Source: Martelella mediterranea (lineage in GTDB: Bacteria; Pseudomonadota; Alphaproteobacteria; Rhizobiales; Rhizobiaceae). From it: a DNA stretch of 64,000 nucleotides. The notes beneath the pieces are model-generated. The model was given only the letters and a program-made list of their open reading frames with translations. It did not search any database and was not told where the DNA came from. Positions 36,867 to 45,570 of the stretch are shown here, one piece after another; positions within the stretch are counted from its first letter, which is position 1, and every line of letters begins with the position of its first letter. Made by a program: the position numbers and the translations under genes. The DNA lies in contig PVUG01000001.1 of NCBI GenBank assembly GCA_003001975.1, positions 372,001 to 436,000 on the forward strand. The letters are read 5' to 3'.

Positions 36867-36933
36867 AAAACAACGGGCTTCCCGGCGGTCATGAAAGCGC
36901 TTCAGCGCAGCGCCGAGACATGGAAGCCATCCG

Positions 36934-38058
36934 TTGAGCCCCGCCGGCATATCGCTTTCTGAAAGCCAGCGCATCGCCTGGCTCAGACTGATCAGAAGCG
37001 ACAATGTCGGCCCCGCAACCTTCCGCGAACTCATCAATCACTGCGGCAGCGCCGAAAACGCGCTCGACATGTTGCCCGAAATGGCAAAGCGCGGAGGCGC
37101 GATGAAGCGCATCCGGGTGGCAAGCCTTGCCGAGGCCGAGGCCGAGATGCAGACGGCTGAACGAAATGGCGGACGCTTTGTCGCCATTGGCGAGGCGGAT
37201 TATCCGCCCGCTCTGCGCGCCATTGACGGCGCGCCGCCGCTTCTGGCGATGTGCGGCAGCGGCGAAACCGCAACCCGGCCGACACTGGGCATTGTCGGCG
37301 CCCGCAACGCCTCCGTCGCCGGCGCCAAATTCGCGGCGATGATTGCCACGGCGGCAGCCGGTGCGGGCTATACCATTGCCTCGGGACTGGCACGTGGCAT
37401 TGACGCGGCCGCCCATCACGCAAGCCTGAAGCATGGCACGCTTGCCGCCCTTGCCGGTGGCCTTGACCACATCTACCCGAGCGAGAATACCGAACTCTAC
37501 CGCCGGATCTGCGCCGAAGGCGGCGTTGCCATCAGCGAAATGCCCTATGGCTGGGAACCGCGCGCCCGCGATTTTCCCCGGCGTAACCGGCTGATTGCGG
37601 GCTCGGCGCTTGCCGTCGTCGTGGTCGAGGCGGCGATGCGGTCCGGTTCTCTCATCACCGCGCGGCTTGCCAATGAAAGCGGCCGGCTGGTGCTCGCCGT
37701 CCCCGGCTCTCCGCTCGATCCCCGCGCCCAGGGCTGCAACGGCCTGATCAAGCAGGGGGCGATGATCATCTGCTCGCCCGATGATGTCCTGGAGGCGCTT
37801 GCGCCTCTGGCAAACATGGAACTGCCGTTTTCCGGCAATGCCGACGAGGAAAACGAACCGGAGAGCGGGCCGCCTGCCGAACCCGGCGAAGACGACCGCC
37901 TGCGCGTTGCCGAGGCGCTTGGCCCCAGCCCCTGCGAAATCGACGATCTGATCCGGTTCACCGGCGTGGAAGCGGCAACCGTTCAGCTTATCCTGCTCGA
38001 ACTGGACCTTGCCGGACGCCTTGTGCGCCACCCGGGCGGGCGGATTTCATTGAGTTGA
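36934..38058 (+). CDS. dprA: DNA-processing protein DprA
   Basis: A 374-residue DprA/Smf protein that loads RecA onto incoming single-stranded DNA. An N-terminal helix-hairpin segment (WLRLIRSDNVGPATFRELI) precedes the Rossmann core: LGIVGARNASVAGAKFA, then SGLARGIDAAAHHASL, FPRRNRLIAGSA and VVEAAMRSGSLITARLA. The C-terminal winged-helix domain (IDDLIRFTGVEAATVQLILLELDLAG) is present. The start is TTG at 36934, because no ATG or GTG lies in frame upstream; GGAAG is nearby. No competence operon is in the window. Confidence 0.92.
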   Translation: MSPAGISLSESQRIAWLRLIRSDNVGPATFRELINHCGSAENALDMLPEMAKRGGAMKRIRVASLAEAEAEMQTAERNGGRFVAIGEADYPPALRAIDGAPPLLAMCGSGETATRPTLGIVGARNASVAGAKFAAMIATAAAGAGYTIASGLARGIDAAAHHASLKHGTLAALAGGLDHIYPSENTELYRRICAEGGVAISEMPYGWEPRARDFPRRNRLIAGSALAVVVVEAAMRSGSLITARLANESGRLVLAVPGSPLDPRAQGCNGLIKQGAMIICSPDDVLEALAPLANMELPFSGNADEENEPESGPPAEPGEDDRLRVAEALGPSPCEIDDLIRFTGVEAATVQLILLELDLAGRLVRHPGGRISLS

Positions 38059-38126
38059 GTGACTGCAAATCAGACCGGCACGGCACGGCGAGGGCGAAAA
38101 ATAGTTGAAACCATAAAACGCAGCGC

Positions 38127-38327
38127 TCATTCGGACCGGGGGTCCGATATCAGTAGAGACTGAAGTTCACCCGCTTCGAGATACGCCATATCAATCAGAT
38201 AGCAAAGCATTTCAGCGCCCTCCTTGTCCGAAAGGCGTCGAAGCTGACCAAGGATCTGTTTTATATAGATAACACCCTCTTCAGTCAGCGTTTCAGAATT
38301 GTCATTTTCCGGCATTTTCACTGTCAT
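38127..38327 (-). CDS. Small acidic helical protein of unknown function
   Basis: A 66-residue acidic protein, ATG 38327 with AGGTGA six bases upstream. The central part (EEGVIYIKQILGQLRRLSDK) and the following AEMLCYLIDMAYLEAGELQ look like two amphipathic helices. I do not recognise the family. It is convergent with dprA, and its own upstream region has no other gene. The ribosome site and amphipathic pattern favour a real gene, but length alone is not proof. Confidence 0.5.
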   Translation of the reverse strand: MTVKMPENDNSETLTEEGVIYIKQILGQLRRLSDKEGAEMLCYLIDMAYLEAGELQSLLISDPRSE

Positions 38328-38825
38328 GCATTCACCTGTTTACTGGCGCTGCTGCGGCAGAACATGTACTCCCCTGCTTACCCTAGAATACCGCCTGAGA
38401 GACACATTGCAATTGTCAAAAGTATTCGCTTTTAGTTGTATTTGATTGTATTCGGCGAAAAATCCGCGCCGGGACTTGACCGGGCGGCAAACCCTGTCCA
38501 TTTCGGAAACCTTGGGAACCGGAGAAATGTCGGGTTTGCACTGCCCCCCTCTTTCAGGGTAAAGGCTGTGTTGATCGAGCCAGCGAAAACGCGAATGGCG
38601 GTTGGGCTGTGAATATCAACATACCTCTTCGCATCAGCGCCTTCCCGGCACAGACGGTGCGGCACAATGCCGACCGCACTTCCGGGCCGACCGCACTTCC
38701 GGTTCCGGCCTTCATATGCGGTGAACGGTCCGGCTGGCGCCGGAACCAACATCACCAGAACCGAATGCGCCGACATGATAGCCGGCAGCGCCTGACACGG
38801 CACAACGAGAATTGAGACGGAACAC
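38328..38825. other. Long intergenic region ahead of topA
   Basis: Nearly 500 bases with no supportable gene. The first third is AT-rich (promoter-like for the small reverse-strand gene), the last third GC-rich with a 17-base tandem duplication (listed separately). Short open frames here lack ribosome sites. A small RNA or leader cannot be excluded. Confidence 0.5.
38669..38702. repeat. Perfect tandem duplication of 17 bases
   Basis: GCCGACCGCACTTCCGG occurs twice in immediate succession (38669-38685 and 38686-38702), about 125 bases before topA. It is a recent slippage duplication or a doubled protein-binding site. Confidence 0.75.
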
Positions 38826-41492
38826 ATGGACGTAGTCGTCGTAGAGTCCCCTGCAAAGGCAAAGACAATCAACAAATACCTGGGCAAGGACTACAAGGTT
38901 CTGGCATCCTTCGGCCATGTCCGCGACCTGCCGCCGAAGGATGGCTCGGTTCTGCCTGACGACGATTTCGCCATGTCCTGGAAGGTCGACACGGCATCGG
39001 CCAAGCGGGTGAAGGACATTGCCGACGCGGTGAAGAGTGCCGACGGCCTGATCCTCGCAACCGACCCGGACAGGGAAGGTGAAGCGATCTCGTGGCATGT
39101 GCTCGATCTTCTGCAGAAGAAGAAGGTGCTGAAGGACAAGCCGGTCAAGCGCGTGGTCTTCAACGCTATCACCAAGAAGGCCGTGCTCGACGCCATGGCC
39201 CATCCGCGCGATATCGATGAAGCACTGGTGAATGCCTATCTCGCCCGCCGCGCGCTCGATTATCTCGTCGGCTTCAACCTGTCGCCGGTTCTGTGGCGCA
39301 AGCTACCGGGTGCGCGTTCGGCTGGCCGGGTTCAGTCCGTGGCGCTGCGCATCGTCTGCGATCGCGAAACCGAGATCGAGCGCTTCATCCCGGAAGAATA
39401 CTGGAACATCGTCGCCGACCTGAAGACCGAGCGCGGCGATGCCTTCGAGGCCCGCCTCGTCAAGGCCGACGGCAAGCGCGTCCAGAAGAACTCCATCAAG
39501 GACGGCGACCATGCCGGCCGTATCAAGGAACTGCTCGAAGGCGCGACCTATTCGGTGGCAAGCGTCGAGGCCAAGCCGGTGCGCCGCAATCCCGGCCCGC
39601 CCTTTACCACCTCGACCCTGCAGCAGGCCGCCTCATCGCGCCTCGGCTTTTCCGCATCGCGCACCATGCAGGTGGCCCAGCGGCTTTATGAAGGCGTCGA
39701 CATCGGCGGAGAAACGGCCGGTCTGATCACCTATATGCGTACCGACGGCGTCTCCATGGCGCCGGAAGCCGTCACCGCCGCGCGTGACGCGATCGGCGAC
39801 CAGTTCGGCCAGCGTTACCTGCCGGAAAGTGCCCGGCATTATTCGGTGAAGGCCAAGAACGCGCAGGAAGCGCATGAGGCCATCCGCCCGACCGACTTCA
39901 CCCGCACGCCGCAGTCAGTGAAGAAATATCTCGATAGCGACCAGTTCCGCCTTTACGACCTTGTCTGGAAGCGCGGCATTGCCAGCCAGATGGCATCGGC
40001 CGAAATGGAACGCACGACCGCCGAAATTACCGCTGCGAAAGGCGGCGACAGCGCCGGTCTGCGCGCCGTCGGTACCGTCGTCAAATTCGACGGTTTCCTG
40101 AAGGCCTATGCCGACAACCGCGAGGAAAAGCAGCCCTCCGACGAGGATGACGATGATGGTCGTCTGCCCGAGATCAATCAGGGCGAAAGCGCCGCCAAGG
40201 AAAAGATCCGCGCCACCCAGCATTTCACCGAGCCGCCGCCGCGCTATTCGGAAGCCTCGTTGATCAAGAAGCTTGAAGAACTGGGCATCGGCCGCCCGTC
40301 GACCTATGCCTCGACGCTGGCGACACTGCGCGACCGCGAATACATCACCATCGAAAACCGCAAGCTGACGCCCGAGGCCAAGGGCCGGCTGGTGACGGCC
40401 TTCCTCGAAAACTTCTTCAACCGCTATGTGGAATATGATTTCACAGCCGACCTGGAAGAAAAGCTCGACAAAATTTCCGACGGATCGCTGGAATGGAAGC
40501 AGGTCCTGCGCGACTTCTGGAAAGACTTTTTCGCGCAGGTCGAAGTCACCAAGGAACTGCGCGTCACCAATGTGCTGGATGCGCTGAACGAGGCGCTGGC
40601 GCCGCTGGTCTTCCCCAAGCGCGAAGACGGCTCCGACCCGCGCATCTGCCAGGTCTGCGGCACCGGCAAGCTGTCGCTGAAGCTCGGCAAATACGGCGCC
40701 TTCGTCGGCTGTTCCAACTATCCGGAATGCAACTACACCCGCCAGCTGGGCGCCGATGCGGAGGCCGAAAACGGCATCAATCCGAACGAACCGAACCAGC
40801 TCGGCGAAGACCCGGAAACCGGCGAACCGATCACGCTGCGCACTGGCCGTTTCGGGCCTTATGTCCAGCGTGGCGATGGCAAGGAAGCAAAGCGCTGCTC
40901 GCTGCCCAAGGGCTGGAAGCCGGAGGATATCGACCTTGAAAAGGCGTTGCAGCTTCTCTCGCTGCCGCGCGAGGTTGGTCCGCATCCGGAAGACGGCAAG
41001 ATGATCACCGCGGGCCTCGGGCGCTACGGCCCGTTCGTGCTGCATGACGGCACCTATGCCAATGTCGAAAGCATCGACGATGTGTTCTCCGTCGGCGTCA
41101 ACCGTGCTGTCTCGATCATCGCCGACAAGCGCGCCAATGGCGGCCGCCGCCGTTCCGCGCCCGCCGCGCTGAAATCGCTGGGCGATCACCCGGATGGCGG
41201 CGAAGTCACCGTCAATGACGGCCGCTACGGACCTTATGTGAAGTGGGGCAAGATCAACGCCACCATTCCCAAGGGCAAGGACCCGCAATCGCTGACCATG
41301 GAAGAGGCCATTCCGCTTCTGACCGCCCGCATGGAAAAGACCGGCGCGAAAAAGCCAGCCAAGAAAAAGGCCCCGGCAAAGAAACCGGCTGCCAAGAAGA
41401 CAACGACCAAGACCGCGGCAGCAAAGAAGACCACCACGAAGAAAACAGCCTCTGCAAAGAAAAAGGCTGAGGCTGAAAGCGACAACAGTTGA
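38826..41492 (+). CDS. topA: DNA topoisomerase I TopA
   Basis: An 888-residue type IA topoisomerase that relaxes negative supercoils. The TOPRIM domain (VVVESPAKAKTINKYLG and ATDPDREGEAISWHV) is followed by the strand-cleavage domain with catalytic Tyr near residue 303 in GLITYMRTDGV. One C-terminal four-Cys zinc ribbon (CQVCGTGKL and GCSNYPECNYTRQL) and several RYGPFV-type topoisomerase repeats follow. The tail, from about residue 837 on, is a Lys/Ala/Thr-rich low-complexity DNA-binding extension common in alphaproteobacteria. Its TGA overlaps the rnr start (TTGA). Confidence 0.97.
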   Translation: MDVVVVESPAKAKTINKYLGKDYKVLASFGHVRDLPPKDGSVLPDDDFAMSWKVDTASAKRVKDIADAVKSADGLILATDPDREGEAISWHVLDLLQKKKVLKDKPVKRVVFNAITKKAVLDAMAHPRDIDEALVNAYLARRALDYLVGFNLSPVLWRKLPGARSAGRVQSVALRIVCDRETEIERFIPEEYWNIVADLKTERGDAFEARLVKADGKRVQKNSIKDGDHAGRIKELLEGATYSVASVEAKPVRRNPGPPFTTSTLQQAASSRLGFSASRTMQVAQRLYEGVDIGGETAGLITYMRTDGVSMAPEAVTAARDAIGDQFGQRYLPESARHYSVKAKNAQEAHEAIRPTDFTRTPQSVKKYLDSDQFRLYDLVWKRGIASQMASAEMERTTAEITAAKGGDSAGLRAVGTVVKFDGFLKAYADNREEKQPSDEDDDDGRLPEINQGESAAKEKIRATQHFTEPPPRYSEASLIKKLEELGIGRPSTYASTLATLRDREYITIENRKLTPEAKGRLVTAFLENFFNRYVEYDFTADLEEKLDKISDGSLEWKQVLRDFWKDFFAQVEVTKELRVTNVLDALNEALAPLVFPKREDGSDPRICQVCGTGKLSLKLGKYGAFVGCSNYPECNYTRQLGADAEAENGINPNEPNQLGEDPETGEPITLRTGRFGPYVQRGDGKEAKRCSLPKGWKPEDIDLEKALQLLSLPREVGPHPEDGKMITAGLGRYGPFVLHDGTYANVESIDDVFSVGVNRAVSIIADKRANGGRRRSAPAALKSLGDHPDGGEVTVNDGRYGPYVKWGKINATIPKGKDPQSLTMEEAIPLLTARMEKTGAKKPAKKKAPAKKPAAKKTTTKTAAAKKTTTKKTASAKKKAEAESDNS

Positions 41493-43810
41493 GCCAGAAA
41501 CCGCGTCCCCGCACGAAGGACACTCAAGCGCCGAAATCCGATGCACCGATCATCCAGGGCGCTGTGCCGCCGCGCGATGTTCTGTTGAAGTTCATCGCCG
41601 ATAATCCCGAGCGCGCATCGAAACGCGAGGTTGCCAAGGCTTTCGGCATCAAGGGTGCGGCGCGCGTCGAGCTGAAGGACCTCTTGCGCGACCTTGAGGA
41701 CGAGGGCCTGCTGCAGAAAAAGCGCAAGAGCCTTGTGCGGCCGGGTGCACTGCCGCCGGTGACCGTGCTCGACATCACCACCCGCGACAAGGACGGCGAA
41801 CTGATCGGCCGGCCTGCCGAATGGCCGGAGATGGAAGGGGCGGCACCTGCCGTGCTGATCCGCCAGTCCGGCGGCGGCAAGAACAACAAGCGCAAGGTCG
41901 CCACCGCCGGTCTCGGCGACCGCATCGTCGCCAAGATTTTTCCGTCGAAATCGGATACCGGCCCGGCCTATACCGCCCGCATCATCAAGGTGATCGACAA
42001 GCGCAAGCAGGCCGCGCTGGGCGTGGTGAAGCTGCTGGATGACGGCACGGCGCGGCTGATGCCGATCGAGCGCCGCGACAATGAAATGATTCTCGATGAA
42101 CTTGCCGGCGCGAAAGACGGCGATCTGGTCGAGGTTGACGTCAAACGGTCGGGCCGCCATGGCCTGCCACGTGGCGAAGTGCTGTCCGTCGTCGGCTCCC
42201 TGACCTCGGAAAAGGCCGTGTCGATGATCGCCATCCACGCCCACGGCATTCCGCATATCTTTCCGAAAGAGGCGCTCGATGCGGCGGACGCGGCCAGGCC
42301 CGCCACCATGTCGCACCGCGAGGACTGGCGCGACCTGCCGCTGGTCACCATCGACCCGGCCGACGCCAAGGACCATGACGACGCCGTTTTCGCCGAGCTC
42401 GACACCCGGCCGGAAAACGAGGGCGGCGTGATCGTCACCGTCGCCATTGCCGACGTCTCTTATTACGTCCGCACCAAATCGGCGCTCGACCGCGAAGCGA
42501 TGAAGCGCGGCAATTCGGTCTATTTCCCGGACCGCGTGGTGCCGATGCTTCCCGAACGGATTTCCAACGATCTCTGCTCGCTGCGCGAGGGCGAGGATCG
42601 CCCGGCACTTGCCGTGCGCATGGTGTTCTCGAAGGAAGGCCGCAAGGCGGCCCACACCTTCCACCGCATCATGATGAAGAGTGCGGCCAAGCTCTCCTAC
42701 CAACAGGCACAGGCCGCCATCGAAGGCAAGACAGACGACAAGACCGGCCCGCTGCTGGAACCCGTCCTGAAGCCACTGTGGACCGCTTACGAGACCATGA
42801 AGCGCGGGCGCGACCGTCGCCAGCCGCTGGAACTCGACATGCCCGAGCGCCGTATCCTGCTGAAAGAAGACGGCACGGTCGACAAGGTGGTGGTGCCGCC
42901 GCGTCTCGATGCGCACAAGCTCATCGAGGAGATGATGATCCAGGCCAATGTCGCCGCCGCCGAAGCGCTGGAGACCAAACGCCAGAGGCTGATCTACCGC
43001 ACCCATGACGCGCCCTCGCTCGCCAAACAGGAGAGCCTGCGCGAGTTCCTCGCCACGCTGTCGATCCCGCTGGCCAAGGGCGGTAACCTGCGCGCCAATT
43101 CCTTCAACGGCATCCTCTCCAAGGCCGATAATTCGCCGCACAAGGATCTGGTCAACCAGATGGTGCTGCGCGCCCAGAGCCAGGCGGTCTATTCGCCGGA
43201 AAATATCGGCCATTTCGGCCTCAATCTGATGAAATACGCGCATTTCACCTCACCGATCCGTCGTTATGCCGACCTGATCGTCCACCGCGCGCTGGTGGCT
43301 TCGCTGCATCTGGGCGAAGGTGGGCTGACGGCGGAGGAAGAAGCTCAGCTTGACGATATCGCCGCCGAAATCTCCACCTTCGAGCGCCGCGCCATGGCCG
43401 CCGAACGCGAGACCGTCGACCGGCTGATTGCCCATCATCTGGCCGGCCGCATCGGCGAAAGCTTCGATGGCCGCGTGGCGGGCGTCACCCGCTCCGGGCT
43501 TTTCATCGCGCTGCCGGAATATGGCGCCGATGGCTTCATCCCCGCCTCCACGCTTGGCGCTGACTATTATGTCCACGATGAAGTGCGCCAGTCGCTGGTC
43601 GGCGAGCGCACCGGGCTTGGCTATCAGCTTGGCGACGATGTCGAGGTGCAGCTTGTCGAGGCGATCCCGCTGGCCGGCGCAATCCGCTTTGAAATGCTGA
43701 GCACCCCGCGCAAGATGCCGACGGCCACCCGCTCCTATCACAAGTCGAAAACCGGCCGCCCGATGCGCGGCGGCGGCGCCGGACGGCGCTCTGCACGCGG
43801 CAGGCGGTGA
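41489..43810 (+). CDS. rnr: Ribonuclease R
   Basis: A 773-residue 3'-5' exoribonuclease that degrades structured RNA and takes part in RNA quality control. A winged-helix N-terminus (KFIADNPERASKREVAKAFG) leads to cold-shock domains. The RNB catalytic domain has aspartates in IDPADAKDHDDAVFAELD, then FTSPIRRYADLIVHRAL. A C-terminal S1 domain (GRVAGVTRSGLFIALPEYGADG) and a basic tail (GRPMRGGGAGRRSARGRR) complete it. It starts at TTG 41489, whose last two bases begin the topA stop, so expression is tied to topA. Confidence 0.95.
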   Translation: MSQKPRPRTKDTQAPKSDAPIIQGAVPPRDVLLKFIADNPERASKREVAKAFGIKGAARVELKDLLRDLEDEGLLQKKRKSLVRPGALPPVTVLDITTRDKDGELIGRPAEWPEMEGAAPAVLIRQSGGGKNNKRKVATAGLGDRIVAKIFPSKSDTGPAYTARIIKVIDKRKQAALGVVKLLDDGTARLMPIERRDNEMILDELAGAKDGDLVEVDVKRSGRHGLPRGEVLSVVGSLTSEKAVSMIAIHAHGIPHIFPKEALDAADAARPATMSHREDWRDLPLVTIDPADAKDHDDAVFAELDTRPENEGGVIVTVAIADVSYYVRTKSALDREAMKRGNSVYFPDRVVPMLPERISNDLCSLREGEDRPALAVRMVFSKEGRKAAHTFHRIMMKSAAKLSYQQAQAAIEGKTDDKTGPLLEPVLKPLWTAYETMKRGRDRRQPLELDMPERRILLKEDGTVDKVVVPPRLDAHKLIEEMMIQANVAAAEALETKRQRLIYRTHDAPSLAKQESLREFLATLSIPLAKGGNLRANSFNGILSKADNSPHKDLVNQMVLRAQSQAVYSPENIGHFGLNLMKYAHFTSPIRRYADLIVHRALVASLHLGEGGLTAEEEAQLDDIAAEISTFERRAMAAERETVDRLIAHHLAGRIGESFDGRVAGVTRSGLFIALPEYGADGFIPASTLGADYYVHDEVRQSLVGERTGLGYQLGDDVEVQLVEAIPLAGAIRFEMLSTPRKMPTATRSYHKSKTGRPMRGGGAGRRSARGRR

Positions 43811-43856
43811 TTGCATTCAAACCGAATGTCTGACTAAATCGCCTCCGGGAGGCCAT

Positions 43857-44306
43857 ATGTCCGAGCAGGCGAAAGACAATCACCAGGTTTACGGCGAGAC
43901 CCCGCAAGGCGAACGCCGGTTGATGCTGGCCATCGTCAACGGCCTCAAATGCCGCTGCCCGTCCTGTGGCGAAGGCAAGCTGTTTTACAAATATCTGAAA
44001 AGCGTGGAGGTCTGCGACCGCTGCGGCACCGAAATCCACCACCACCGCGCCGACGACCTGCCCGCCTATCTGGTGATTCTCGTCCTCGGCCATTTCATGG
44101 TCGGCGGTTATATGACGGGTGCGGAACTCTTCGACCTGCCCGACTGGGTCCATCTCGCCATCTGGGTGCCGCTCACAGCCCTCACCGCCTTCCTGATCAT
44201 TCAACCCATGAAAGGCGCCGTCATCGGCCTGCAATGGGCACTGAAAATGCACGGGTTTGATGGCAAGGGGAAGGAAGAAGCCGTGGATTATTCGGAAGGG
44301 GGCTGA
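43857..44306 (+). CDS. DUF983 membrane protein
   Basis: A 149-residue protein with an N-terminal zinc-ribbon-like set (CRCPSCGEGKLF and CDRCGTEI), two transmembrane helices (LVILVLGHFMVGGY and WVHLAIWVPLTALTAFLII) and an acidic C-terminus, as in DUF983. The family commonly follows rnr in alphaproteobacteria and has no assigned function. The last 126 bases of this gene are repeated, with mostly synonymous differences, at 44949-45071 on the far side of the AlkB-like gene. Confidence 0.92.
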   Translation: MSEQAKDNHQVYGETPQGERRLMLAIVNGLKCRCPSCGEGKLFYKYLKSVEVCDRCGTEIHHHRADDLPAYLVILVLGHFMVGGYMTGAELFDLPDWVHLAIWVPLTALTAFLIIQPMKGAVIGLQWALKMHGFDGKGKEEAVDYSEGG

Positions 44307-44317
44307 TTCCTGAGGCG

Positions 44318-44914
44318 ATGAAAGACCTGACGGGAATTGCATCAGAAAATTTGCCTTCGGAAGCCGTTTTCCTGCCGGCATTCGTCCGGCCTGACGAGGA
44401 GGCGGCTTTGGTTCATGCGCTTGATGCGCTGGACTGGAGTGTCGAACTCAAACGCCGCGTACAGCATTTTGGTTATCGTTATGATTATCGTGCGCGTACG
44501 GTCACATCCGATGCCTATATCGGCCCCCTGCCACCATGGCTGGAAAAGCTTGGGAAACGACTGTACGCCGCCGGATTCTTTGAAACGCCGCCCGATCAGG
44601 TCATTGCAAACGAATATCTGCCGGGTCAGGGAATCAGCGCGCATGTCGACTGCCCGCCTTGTTTCGGCGATACAATCGTTTCCGTCAGCCTGCTTTCACA
44701 ATGCGAGATGATCTTCCGTCAACAGCATGGAAATGACCGGTGCTCGCTCATTCTTGAGCCCCGCTCCGCTCTGGTTCTCCGCGGTCCGGCCCGCTACGAC
44801 TGGTCGCATGAAATTCCCGCACGCAAAAGCGATCTGATTGGCGGCGCAAGAATAGCCAGAGAGCGCAGGATTTCGCTCACCTTTCGCAAGGTTATCCATA
44901 CAGGGTCAGCTTGA
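44318..44914 (+). CDS. AlkB-like Fe(II)/2-oxoglutarate-dependent dioxygenase
   Basis: A 198-residue AlkB-family enzyme of the class that oxidatively removes alkyl groups from nucleic acid bases. Iron ligands are visible as H109-x-D111 in QGISAHVDCPPCF and H164 in YDWSHEIP. The 2-oxoglutarate-binding arginines are in RRISLTFR (R184 and R190). The NEYLPGQGISAHVD and PRSALVLRGPARYDWSH segments are typical of the short bacterial AlkB homologues. The gene starts 12 bases after DUF983 and is flanked by a second DUF983 3' end. Its codon use looks less GC-rich than the neighbours. All this suggests acquisition by recombination. Confidence 0.88.
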   Translation: MKDLTGIASENLPSEAVFLPAFVRPDEEAALVHALDALDWSVELKRRVQHFGYRYDYRARTVTSDAYIGPLPPWLEKLGKRLYAAGFFETPPDQVIANEYLPGQGISAHVDCPPCFGDTIVSVSLLSQCEMIFRQQHGNDRCSLILEPRSALVLRGPARYDWSHEIPARKSDLIGGARIARERRISLTFRKVIHTGSA

Positions 44915-44948
44915 AAGCAAAGTTCGCGGTCTGACCGGCTGGGTCCTT

Positions 44949-45071
44949 CTCACCGCCTTCCTGATCATCCAACCCATGAAAGGCGCCGTCATCGGTCTGC
45001 AATGGGCGCTGAAAATGCACGGCTTCGATGGCAAGGGGAAGGAAGAAGCGGTGGATTATTCCGAGCGGTGA
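44949..45071 (+). pseudogene. 3' remnant of a second DUF983 allele
   Basis: This 123-base segment, read in the DUF983 frame, gives LTAFLIIQPMKGAVIGLQWA and onward to a stop at 45069-45071, with no start codon. Against 44181-44306 it shows 9 substitutions and a one-codon deletion; 8 of the substitutions are synonymous third positions. Upstream (44931-44948) similarity fades. The pattern indicates that the fragment was diverging under selection in another lineage before it was placed here. Confidence 0.85.
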
Positions 45072-45117
45072 ACGCTCATCTTTGCGAAAAGGCTGGCGAT
45101 CTGCACCCGGCAGCGCC

Positions 45118-45435
45118 TTATCCCTCCGACATCTTCATCACCACAATCCCCGAGATGATCAGCACCGCTGCGATCAGCCTTCCGGGCGTTATAGCCTCGC
45201 CAAGAACAGCCACGCCGACGGCAAAGGCGCCGATGGCACCGATGCCGGTCCAGATCGTGTAGGCCGTGCCGAGCGGAAGCGTGCGCATGGAGATCGACAG
45301 CAGGATGAAGCTGGCCGCTGCGGCAAGGAAGGTGACGAGCGTGGGGGTGAGAAGGGTAAAGCCCGCCGACTTTTTCATGGAAAAAGCCCAGACGACTTCG
45401 AGAACACCGGCGATTGCGAGAATGAACCAGGCCAT
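45118..45435 (-). CDS. gdx: Guanidinium exporter Gdx (SugE-type small multidrug resistance protein)
   Basis: A 105-residue SMR-family protein with four helices: MAWFILAIAGVLEVVWAFSM, then a second (LVTFLAAAASFILLSISM), and a third with the SugE/Gdx signature GTAYTIWTGIGAIGAFAVGV, then LIAAVLIISGIVVMK. Gdx proteins export guanidinium in exchange for protons as antiparallel dimers. The subtype call is reinforced by the guanidine-II riboswitch in the leader. ATG 45435 is preceded by AAGGTGG, which can pair with CCAC next to the riboswitch. Confidence 0.92.
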   Translation of the reverse strand: MAWFILAIAGVLEVVWAFSMKKSAGFTLLTPTLVTFLAAAASFILLSISMRTLPLGTAYTIWTGIGAIGAFAVGVAVLGEAITPGRLIAAVLIISGIVVMKMSEG

Positions 45436-45461
45436 GACGGGTCCACCTTCTTTGATCAAGA

Positions 45462-45512
45462 GTGGCCGGGCCGTCCCGGATGGATATCGAAAGGCGCGGG
45501 TCGTCCCGCGCC
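45462..45512 (-). promoter_or_regulatory. Guanidine-II (mini-ykkC) riboswitch controlling gdx
   Basis: On the reverse strand, two hairpins carry the diagnostic ACGR loops: GGCGCGGG-ACGA-CCCGCGCC (45512-45493) and CCGGG-ACGG-CCCGG (45479-45466), separated by 13 bases. The second is followed at once by CCAC (45465-45462), complementary to the GGTGG ribosome site at 45447-45443, so ligand binding could free the site. The class is known to sense guanidine and to precede SugE/Gdx genes. The loops, order, spacing and downstream gene all agree. Confidence 0.88.
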
Positions 45513-45570
45513 GGCGATGATCTAGAGCATTTCAGCCTGAAAAGAAAGCGTTCTACGGAAAGGTCGGGCT

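Noticed and set aside
41340-41490. Lys/Ala/Thr repeats at the topA 3' end as a possible slippage or foreign segment
   Set aside because: Lysine-rich C-terminal tails are common in alphaproteobacterial topoisomerase I, and the frame is intact.
44318-45512. A functional guanidine system linking the AlkB-like dioxygenase with gdx (some 2-oxoglutarate oxygenases act on guanidino compounds)
   Set aside because: The two genes are convergent, the riboswitch covers only gdx, and the enzyme has nucleic-acid-type AlkB motifs. Proximity is explained by the recombination scar.
45531-45560. AGAGCATTTCAGCCTGAAA near the diguanylate cyclase stop as a dispersed repeat
   Set aside because: It resembles rhizobial intergenic repeats but is short and imperfect here; no second copy in the window supports it.
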